Positions 54,009 through 62,119 of a stretch of 64,000 bases of DNA are shown in pieces (position 1 is the first letter of the stretch; each line of letters opens with the position of its first letter). The position numbers were made by a program, and so were the translations under genes. Source of the stretch: Flavobacterium cerinum. Its GTDB lineage: Bacteria > Bacteroidota > Bacteroidia > Flavobacteriales > Flavobacteriaceae. The notes below the pieces were generated by a model. The model saw nothing but the letters and a program-made list of their open reading frames with translations. It did no database searches and was not told where the DNA came from. Location: contig NZ_CP101751.1 of NCBI RefSeq assembly GCF_024496085.1, forward strand, positions 2,356,001 to 2,420,000, given 5' to 3'.

Positions 54009-57000
54009 ATGGATGCCTTTAAAACTCACGAAAATGTAATATCTGATTACAAATCATATTTACAATCTTTCATTAATATTAATGATGGAAGAATATTGAA
54101 TTTTGTCAATAATTCTACTTTAGTTGAAAATATTCTCCCTGAACCGCTTATACAATTTAACCCCTCTTTTGAAAGAGGTCAGTCTTTCGATGAACTAATT
54201 CAGGAAAATACAATACATCCAAATTTGTCAAAAGCGCTGGGTTCTTATAGGTTATACAGGCATCAGTCCGAAGCAATCCAAATAGGTGTTCAAGATCAGG
54301 GGTTCGTAGTAACTTCCGGTACCGGTTCAGGTAAATCTCTAACATTCCTCGCTACTATTTTCAATGATCTTTTCAAAAGGGGTAATGGAAAAGAAAAAGG
54401 CGTAAAAGCTATATTGGTTTATCCAATGAATGCATTAATAAATTCGCAAGAAGAGGAAATCAAGAAATATAAGATCAATTATTTAGAAAAATATGCAAGC
54501 CTTTCGGATATTGATAGATCTAATAAAACTCTGGACGAAATTATTGATCATCTGGAAGACCGTACTACCGAAAGATTTCCCATAACATTTGCAAAATATA
54601 CGGGACAGGAATCGAGTGTTGATAGAGATCGGGTAAAAAATAATGAACCCGATATTCTTTTGACCAATTATATGATGTTGGAATTAATAATGACTAGGCA
54701 GTCTGAAAACTGGTTAAGGGATTCAATGACTAAACATCTTAAATATCTAGTCTATGATGAGCTTCATACATATAGAGGCAGACAAGGTGCTGATGTTAGC
54801 CTTCTAAATAGGAGAATTCAGGCTCTTGTAATGAATAATTTAATTTTCATTGGCACATCTGCCACAATGGCTTCCCACGGGTCTCCTGAAGAAAAAAAGA
54901 AAAAAGTAGCAGAAGTTGCCACACAAATATTTGGTAAAGAAATTTCATATGAGTGCGTTATTAATGAATACCTTGAGCCATGTACACTTGCTAAAAAAGT
55001 AAATCCTTCTCAGCTAGCCGATGCTGTGAGAAAAGGAATCAGTGTGGAAAATTCAGAAGAAGAATTCATAAATAATGATTTAGCTAATTGGTTGGAAATG
55101 AATATTGCACTTCAGTACAACCAAGATATAATAGAAAGAGGGAAACCACTACGTATTGATCAAATCACTAATCAAATTGCTGAAACAGTTACTTCGTTGT
55201 CACGAGATGAGATTCGAAACATAGTTATTGACCTATTAAAATGGGCGGAGCGGATCAATGAAGATAATAGACAAAAGGGAACTCGTAAATCATTTCTTCC
55301 TTTCCGTTTTCATCAATTTATTTCTCAGACAGGATCTATATCGGTAACACTAGAACCAAGAAATATACGCTATATAACTTCATCCGATGAGCCGTACGTT
55401 AAGATTGGAAATAAAGAGAGAAAGCTATATCCATTATTATTTTCCAGATATTCTGGTTACGAGTTTTTAACTGTTGAGTTAGACATTGATAAAGCAGAAA
55501 TTTTACCTATCATTTCTATTAAAGACTTTAAAAATAAAAAGAAAGACGATGTTGATCAAAAGAGTCCGGATATAAGAGATTTCAGATATGGGTACATTAT
55601 ATTGGATGAAGGTGAAGAATTTTGGAAAGAAGACTTTAAAGATTTAGTTCCTCGTGAATGGTGGAATAAGGCAGAAACAGCTTTACTGCCATACTATCAA
55701 ATGTTAATGCCTCATACGTTATATTTTAATAGTGAAGGACAGTTTTCTTTTGAAGCTAAATTTCCGATTAAAGGATATTTTATTCCTAGTCCATTAATAT
55801 TAGATCCTACATGCTCAATCGTTTATGAAGATAGTCGTTTAAAAGACTCTACAAAACTAGCCAGACTAGGTTCTGAGGGACGTAGCACAGCTACTTCAAT
55901 TCTTTCCATGTCCGTAATAAGAAGTTTATCAGATGAAAAATTAGCGGATCAGAAATTATTAAGTTTTACAGACAACAGACAAGATGCATCATTACAGGCT
56001 GGCCATTTTAATGATTTTTATAATACGATTCGTTTTAGAGCCGGTCTCCTTAAATCAATAAAGCATAAAGGCGGGTCAATAGAAGTACATGAATTGGCAG
56101 AAGAGTTATTAAAGGCATTGAATTTAAGAGAAGTAGATTATGCTAGAAACCCTTCAGAAGATGAAGATTTTGGTAATGACAGAAATAAAGATGCTATTAA
56201 ATACCTTTTGTTATACCGCGCATTTCAAGACCTTAAAAGAGGATGGCGTTATATTTTACCCAATCTAGAACAAGTGGGATTGATTAAAATTGAATATAAA
56301 AAACTTGAAAAATTAGCTAATGTTCAGGCGAAATTTAAAGGCATAGAATTTCTTGAAGAATTAACAGCTGCAAAAAGGTATGAGATTTTAAAAAATATAC
56401 TTGACTATTTTAGAACAAACTTTGCTCTAGATCATCGTTTTTTTGATAATGTCGCTAATATTGAAACATTGATAAAGGATTTATTAGATGTAGATAAGCC
56501 GTGGTCACTGGGTATAGAAGAAAAATTAGATAAGCCTCGAGTAATGGTTGTAGGTTCTATCAAACCTAAAGTAAAAGGAATTTTCGATGCATCTATTGGT
56601 GTTCGTTCAAGTTTAGGTAAATATTTGAATCGTGAACGAATCGAATCCGGTCTAGCAAAATTAAAGAAAGACGAATATGAGTTGTGGATCAATGACATTC
56701 TGAAAGTATTATGCGAAACAAATTTTATAAGAAAGACAAATGATAAACGTTTGCCAAATCAAAATCTTTATAAATTGATTGTCGATAATATTACTTGGAT
56801 ACACAACGAGGATGGTATCGTAGAAATTGATAAAACAAGGCTTAATTATCAAAACGAATTACTAGAAATTCAACCAAATCCATATTTTAAAAAATTGTAT
56901 CAATTTGACTTTAGTCAATTCAAAAAAGAGTTGATTGCTAAAGAACACACTGGTCAAATTGGTGCACAGGAAAGAATTAATCGTGAGGATGCTTTTAGAA

Positions 57001-59240
57001 AAGGAGAAATATCCACTTTATACTGTTCTCCTACTATGGAATTAGGAATTGACATTGCCAATTTAAACATTGTACATATGCGAAATGTACCTCCAAACGC
57101 TGCAAACTATGCTCAAAGAAGTGGACGTGCGGGAAGAGGAGGGCAGACTGCATTGGTTTTTACGTACTGTTCCACGATGTCTCCTCACGATGTCAATTAT
57201 TTTAATAATTCCTCAGAAATGGTCGCTGGCATTGTACAACCGCCTAGGATTGATTTGATTAATGAGGAATTAATCGTCTCACATCTCAATGCTTTTCTTC
57301 TGATGAAGCTTGAGATTAAAGAACTAAAAACTTCAGCAGCGGACGTATTAGATTTATCTGATGAAAGAAATGTATTCTTAAAGCATGATATATTGGAAAG
57401 AATAGAACATCTTGTTTCTATTATGAAAAAAGAATTATTGCTGGAATTTGAAAAGATAGCATATTCTTTACTGCCGGAGCTTGATAAAACCGTTTGGTTT
57501 ACACAATTATGGATTTTGGACAAAATTGAGAAATTCCCAGCCCATTTTGACTTTTCATTCAAACGCTGGATCAAAATGTTTCAAAATGCTTGTATGCTCA
57601 GAAATAAAGCGCAAGCAATTTTGGACAATCATACTTATAAATCAGATAGCACAGAGCGAAAAGAAGCAGCCAAACAAGAAAGATTTGCCAGAAAACAAAT
57701 AGCTTTACTAAAAAATGAAGAGCAGCAGAGTTCAAGCAATTCTGAGTTTTATGTATTTCGTTATTTGGCTGCAGAAGGTTTTTTACCTGGTTACAATTTC
57801 ACCCGTCTTCCAGTTAGGGCTGTACTAGGCAAAAGTTATCAAGATGATGTAGAAGTTATTTCAAGACCTCGCGCTTTGGCTTTATCCGAATTTGGCCCAT
57901 TAAACACGGTTTATCATTCTGGTAATAAATTTAGGCTTAATCGAATGATGGTTTCAGATATAGAGCATAACTTACAAAAAATAAAGGTTTCCAGTAAGAC
58001 TGGTTACGCTTTTATGAATGAAGAAATTGATTTGGCTAATATTGATCCTATTAATAAAAAGTCACTTGTAGGAGATGCTCTGGAGTTATATACAAAAGTC
58101 ATAGAGTTATCAGAATGCGAAGGTATTCCTTTACAGAAAATCTCTTGTATTGAAGAAGAAAGAAGTCGTTCCGGTTATGAAGTTGCATCGTATTTTAATT
58201 TCCCTCATGGAATCGAAAATACAGAATCAGTTGTTTTAAAAAAAGGTGGTGAAAAGCTATTACAATTATATTTTAGTAAAACAGCAAGCCTTATTAAGCT
58301 TAATAAAAAAGCAAGAAGATCACAACAAACTGGTTTCAAAATTGATCAAAGAAATGGTGTTTGGATACAAGAGAGAAATCTAAACAACAATCAAGAGCTA
58401 ATTGATAATACCAAAGAAATAATGCTTTTTACCAAAGATACTGCTGATGTTCTATATATTCAGCCCCTCGGTAATATTGGAACAATACCTGATCAGGTTG
58501 TGTCTCTTAGCTATGCTTTAAAAAGAGGGATAGAAAAATTATTTCTTGTAGAAGAAAGTGAAATGGCTGTTAGTGTAATGGGAGATAAAGAAAAACCTAA
58601 TATTCTTATCCACGAAGCATCAGAAGGCTCTCTTGGTATTCTTTCACAATTAATTTCTGATCCTGTTAAAATGAAGGAATGGTTTAAAATGAGTTATGAG
58701 ATTCTTCATTTTGACTCAGAAACCAGAGAAGAAACGGAACAAGGTAAAGAATTGCCTCACGCTACTTATCAAGACTTGCTAAGTTATTATAACCAGATTT
58801 ATCACAAACAACTAAATCGATACATAATTAAAGAAGTTTTAGAATATTTGATGGACTGTGATATTGAAATTATTCAAGGGAATGAAAATGATCGGGAAGA
58901 ACAATATCGTTATTTGCTAAATGCGTATGATAAAAACAGTGGTACAGAATTGAAGCTGATAAAACACCTGTATGAAAATGGATATGCACTTCCTGATAAA
59001 GCTCAATTTAATATGGAGAGCTATTATATTAATGCTGACTTTATTTATAAAACCAGCTCTGGATTTACATTAATATTCTGTGATGGCTTTGTACACGACT
59101 TGAAAGAAGTTAAAAAACGTGATCAAATGATTGATCAGATATTAAAAGAAGGAGCTTATGATGTAATACGTTGGCATTATATGGAGTCTTTGGATGAATT
59201 AACGACAAGAAGAAAAGACATTTTTAGAAAAATAAGATAA
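54009..59240 (+). CDS. DEAD/DEAH helicase - DUF1998 - nuclease-like fusion protein (DrmA/DrmB- or DruE-like)
   Basis: 1743 residues. SF2 helicase core: Q-type RLYRHQSEAI (about 83), Walker A SGTGSGKS (about 103-110), DELH (about 250), motif III GTSAT, SPTMELGIDIANL and motif VI QRSGRAGRGG (about 1035-1044). A DUF1998 domain follows at about 1480-1600 (DVLYIQPLGNIGTIPDQVV, HEASEGSLGIL, YQDLLSYYNQIYHKQLNR). The usual zinc cysteines of DUF1998 are replaced (ATYQDLL where C-x-x-C stands). The last 100 residues (about 1640-1740) look like a Vsr/DUF559-type PD-(D/E)XK nuclease: GTELKLIKHL, NADFIY, FCDGFVHD, KKRDQ and YDVIRWHY. First gene of an operon with the SNF2 helicase (38 bp) and methylase. 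Confidence 0.85.
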   Translation: MDAFKTHENVISDYKSYLQSFININDGRILNFVNNSTLVENILPEPLIQFNPSFERGQSFDELIQENTIHPNLSKALGSYRLYRHQSEAIQIGVQDQGFVVTSGTGSGKSLTFLATIFNDLFKRGNGKEKGVKAILVYPMNALINSQEEEIKKYKINYLEKYASLSDIDRSNKTLDEIIDHLEDRTTERFPITFAKYTGQESSVDRDRVKNNEPDILLTNYMMLELIMTRQSENWLRDSMTKHLKYLVYDELHTYRGRQGADVSLLNRRIQALVMNNLIFIGTSATMASHGSPEEKKKKVAEVATQIFGKEISYECVINEYLEPCTLAKKVNPSQLADAVRKGISVENSEEEFINNDLANWLEMNIALQYNQDIIERGKPLRIDQITNQIAETVTSLSRDEIRNIVIDLLKWAERINEDNRQKGTRKSFLPFRFHQFISQTGSISVTLEPRNIRYITSSDEPYVKIGNKERKLYPLLFSRYSGYEFLTVELDIDKAEILPIISIKDFKNKKKDDVDQKSPDIRDFRYGYIILDEGEEFWKEDFKDLVPREWWNKAETALLPYYQMLMPHTLYFNSEGQFSFEAKFPIKGYFIPSPLILDPTCSIVYEDSRLKDSTKLARLGSEGRSTATSILSMSVIRSLSDEKLADQKLLSFTDNRQDASLQAGHFNDFYNTIRFRAGLLKSIKHKGGSIEVHELAEELLKALNLREVDYARNPSEDEDFGNDRNKDAIKYLLLYRAFQDLKRGWRYILPNLEQVGLIKIEYKKLEKLANVQAKFKGIEFLEELTAAKRYEILKNILDYFRTNFALDHRFFDNVANIETLIKDLLDVDKPWSLGIEEKLDKPRVMVVGSIKPKVKGIFDASIGVRSSLGKYLNRERIESGLAKLKKDEYELWINDILKVLCETNFIRKTNDKRLPNQNLYKLIVDNITWIHNEDGIVEIDKTRLNYQNELLEIQPNPYFKKLYQFDFSQFKKELIAKEHTGQIGAQERINREDAFRKGEISTLYCSPTMELGIDIANLNIVHMRNVPPNAANYAQRSGRAGRGGQTALVFTYCSTMSPHDVNYFNNSSEMVAGIVQPPRIDLINEELIVSHLNAFLLMKLEIKELKTSAADVLDLSDERNVFLKHDILERIEHLVSIMKKELLLEFEKIAYSLLPELDKTVWFTQLWILDKIEKFPAHFDFSFKRWIKMFQNACMLRNKAQAILDNHTYKSDSTERKEAAKQERFARKQIALLKNEEQQSSSNSEFYVFRYLAAEGFLPGYNFTRLPVRAVLGKSYQDDVEVISRPRALALSEFGPLNTVYHSGNKFRLNRMMVSDIEHNLQKIKVSSKTGYAFMNEEIDLANIDPINKKSLVGDALELYTKVIELSECEGIPLQKISCIEEERSRSGYEVASYFNFPHGIENTESVVLKKGGEKLLQLYFSKTASLIKLNKKARRSQQTGFKIDQRNGVWIQERNLNNNQELIDNTKEIMLFTKDTADVLYIQPLGNIGTIPDQVVSLSYALKRGIEKLFLVEESEMAVSVMGDKEKPNILIHEASEGSLGILSQLISDPVKMKEWFKMSYEILHFDSETREETEQGKELPHATYQDLLSYYNQIYHKQLNRYIIKEVLEYLMDCDIEIIQGNENDREEQYRYLLNAYDKNSGTELKLIKHLYENGYALPDKAQFNMESYYINADFIYKTSSGFTLIFCDGFVHDLKEVKKRDQMIDQILKEGAYDVIRWHYMESLDELTTRRKDIFRKIR

Positions 59241-59278
59241 CCTGCCAGCGAAAATCAATAATGAAATAGGGATAAATA

Positions 59279-62116
59279 ATGAACAATAAATATACTCCAG
59301 GAAACTTAGTCCGATATAGAAATCGAGATTGGATGGTACTCCCATCTAATGAAGATCAGGTTATTTTGGTAAAACCACTTGGTGGTTCCGATGAGGAAAC
59401 TACTGGTATTTTTATGCCTTTAGCCAAAGATATCGAAGCTGTAGAAAAAGCTACATTTAAAGAACCGACACCAAATCAGATCGGAAACTTTGAAACTGCG
59501 AAACTTCTGTATAATGCTTCCCGCCTTTCTTTAAGAAATGCCGCAGGTCCATTTAGAAGTATGGGTAAGCTATCCTTCAGACCCAGATCGTATCAGGTTG
59601 TTCCATTAGTAATGGCACTAAAGCAGGATATTACGAGACTGTTGATCGCTGACGATGTTGGTATTGGAAAAACCATAGAAGCTTTACTCATTATCAAAGA
59701 GCTGATTGAAAGAGGCGAGATCAAAAGATTTGCAGTGATTTGTCCACCTCATTTGTGCGAACAATGGCAGCAGGAATTAAAAGACAAATTAGATATTGAT
59801 GCGGAGATTATCCGTTCCAGTACAGCATCCCGTTTGGATCGTTTGGTACCTGATGATCGCTCTGTTTTTTATCATATCCCATATCAAGTAATTTCGGTTG
59901 ATTATATAAAAACAGATAAACGTAGAGGTATTTTTCTGAATGATTGCCCTGAACTAGTTGTGGTGGATGAAGCACATACCTGTACTTTACCTAAAGGAGC
60001 ATCTTCAAAAAATCAACAACAACGATATAACCTCATTCACGATATTACTTTAAATAAAAATCGACATTTGATATTGCTTACCGCAACACCGCATAGTGGT
60101 AAAGATGAAGAGTTTCTTTCTCTTTTAGGCTTATTAAATCCAGCTTTCGAACGATTGGATTTTGAGAAATTGGAACAGGCTGACAGACGAAAAATTGCAC
60201 AGTATTTTATCCAACGTAAGCGTGAAAATATCCGTAGATGGTTAAATGAAGACACGTTGTTTCCAGAAAGAGATTCTAAGGAAGTAGGTTTTATATTGTC
60301 AGAAGAAACTAAAGCCTTTTACAATGAATTAGTGGCATTTGCACGAGGAATTTCTGATGTTGAGACAGATAATGAAAACACAAGACTTTTGCGTTCCTGG
60401 GCAGCAATTGCCTTAATTAAAGGTGCTATGTCAAGTCCTGCTATGGCTAAAGAAATGTTGGAAAAACGTCAGGCAAAATTGACTGTGGAAGAAGAAATGA
60501 CCGAAATTGCTACAGATGCTGTGGAAGATACATTGTTTGAAGAAAATGATTTTGGAGTAGATTTTTCAAGATCTGATCTGTTGAATGCTGTTGATTATAA
60601 AACAGCAGAATTGGAGGGACTTACCAAATTATTAAAACGAGCAGAGTTTCTAAATGAACATGAAGAAACGGATCTTAAGATAAAACATACCATTGATCTG
60701 ATTCGAAAATGGATAAAAGAAGGCTTTCAGCCGATCATTTTCTGTCACTACATCGCTACAGCAAAATATGTGGAAGAAAAGTTAAAAGAAGCGCTTCCTA
60801 AAAACATATTGGTACAAGCTATTACTTCTGAACTAGCGGACGAGCAGCGTAAAGAAGAAATTGAAAGAATGGGAGAACAGGAAAAAAGAGTTCTTGTAGC
60901 TACAGATTGTTTAAGTGAAGGAATCAATTTACAGGATCACTTTAATGCAGTGTTGCATTATGATCTTCCTTGGAATCCAAACAGAATAGAACAACGAGAA
61001 GGTAGAGTTGATCGTTTCGGGCAAGCTTCAAAGGATATTAAAACATATATGCTTTATGGAGAAAATAACCCTATGGATAAGTTTATTCTGGAGGTACTGA
61101 TTCGTAAGGTACGTGAAATTCAAAAAAGTATCGGAGTTACGATTCCTATAGGTGAAAATAATAAATCGTTGATGGCAGAACTTACGCAAAAGATTTTGAA
61201 AACTGCATCAGAAACCGAACAACTGACACTTTTTGCCGAAGACAAAATAAGAATTGATAACGAGTTGGAAATGGCTCGTAAAAAAGGAGAAAACTTGCGC
61301 TCTATTTTTGCTCAGGAATCCGTTGATGCGGAAACAATTAAAAAAGATCTGCAAGAAGTAGATGAAGCTATTGGTGATCCAAAAGTTGTGGAAAGTTTTA
61401 CTGTATTTGCTTTACAATCATTAGGAGCCTCAGTCATACCTGATTTTGAAGGGTATAAAATTCAGACAACGAATCTTCCTAAACATTTACAAGTTGCGTT
61501 GCTTTCAAAAACAGAACAACTAAAAGGAAAAACAGAAACTAAAATTGCTTTCATTTCACCTACCCCTAAAGGCTATCAATATATTGGAAGAAATCATCGC
61601 TTTGTGGAGCAACTTTGTCACTACATAGTAAGTAATGCGTTTGAGGAAAAAGGTAATTCTTATGGTTTGGCAAGAACTAGTGTGATACAAACAAAAAGTG
61701 TTCAAAATAAGACGACTTTGGTAATGTTCAGGGTTAGAAATGTAGTAAAAGAAGTACGTTCCCGAAATGAATCCGTGGCAGAAGAAATGTATCTGTGGGG
61801 ATATACGGAAAATACAATTGGTTTACAACCTATTGATTTTGGACAAGCACAGAACCTCTTAAATGAAGCTATTCCTTTGAGCAATATGTCCTTTGAGCAA
61901 CAGCAACAACTTTTGAGAATAGAACTAAAATCTTTTGAAAATAAAAAAGATGCTTTTATAGAAATTGCCACAGAGCGTGCCGATAAATTGGTTGAGGCTC
62001 ACGGACGATTTAAAACGTTAATTGGGGGGCGTAGTTATGAAAAGTCAACTCCAGTGCTTCCACCAGATGTAATGGGGGTTTATATCTTATTGCCAAAACC
62101 TAAAGACCTTTTCTAA
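59279..62116 (+). CDS. drmD: SNF2-family helicase, DrmD-like
   Basis: 945 residues. The N-terminal PGNLVRYRNRDWMVLP, then VKPLGGSDEETTGI and the PLAKDIEAV end, is a pattern I associate with DISARM DrmD proteins. SNF2/SF2 motifs: Walker A DDVGIGKT (about 124-131), DEAH (about 229), LLTATPHSGKDEEF, ATDCLSEGINLQ and RIEQREGRVDRFGQ (about 569-582). The C-terminal 300 residues are helical with no nuclease motif that I can see. Role: ATP-driven movement on double-stranded DNA. It is translated 38 bp after the DUF1998 helicase and 3 bp before the methylase, so all three are made together. Confidence 0.8.
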   Translation: MNNKYTPGNLVRYRNRDWMVLPSNEDQVILVKPLGGSDEETTGIFMPLAKDIEAVEKATFKEPTPNQIGNFETAKLLYNASRLSLRNAAGPFRSMGKLSFRPRSYQVVPLVMALKQDITRLLIADDVGIGKTIEALLIIKELIERGEIKRFAVICPPHLCEQWQQELKDKLDIDAEIIRSSTASRLDRLVPDDRSVFYHIPYQVISVDYIKTDKRRGIFLNDCPELVVVDEAHTCTLPKGASSKNQQQRYNLIHDITLNKNRHLILLTATPHSGKDEEFLSLLGLLNPAFERLDFEKLEQADRRKIAQYFIQRKRENIRRWLNEDTLFPERDSKEVGFILSEETKAFYNELVAFARGISDVETDNENTRLLRSWAAIALIKGAMSSPAMAKEMLEKRQAKLTVEEEMTEIATDAVEDTLFEENDFGVDFSRSDLLNAVDYKTAELEGLTKLLKRAEFLNEHEETDLKIKHTIDLIRKWIKEGFQPIIFCHYIATAKYVEEKLKEALPKNILVQAITSELADEQRKEEIERMGEQEKRVLVATDCLSEGINLQDHFNAVLHYDLPWNPNRIEQREGRVDRFGQASKDIKTYMLYGENNPMDKFILEVLIRKVREIQKSIGVTIPIGENNKSLMAELTQKILKTASETEQLTLFAEDKIRIDNELEMARKKGENLRSIFAQESVDAETIKKDLQEVDEAIGDPKVVESFTVFALQSLGASVIPDFEGYKIQTTNLPKHLQVALLSKTEQLKGKTETKIAFISPTPKGYQYIGRNHRFVEQLCHYIVSNAFEEKGNSYGLARTSVIQTKSVQNKTTLVMFRVRNVVKEVRSRNESVAEEMYLWGYTENTIGLQPIDFGQAQNLLNEAIPLSNMSFEQQQQLLRIELKSFENKKDAFIEIATERADKLVEAHGRFKTLIGGRSYEKSTPVLPPDVMGVYILLPKPKDLF

Positions 62117-62119
62117 GCT

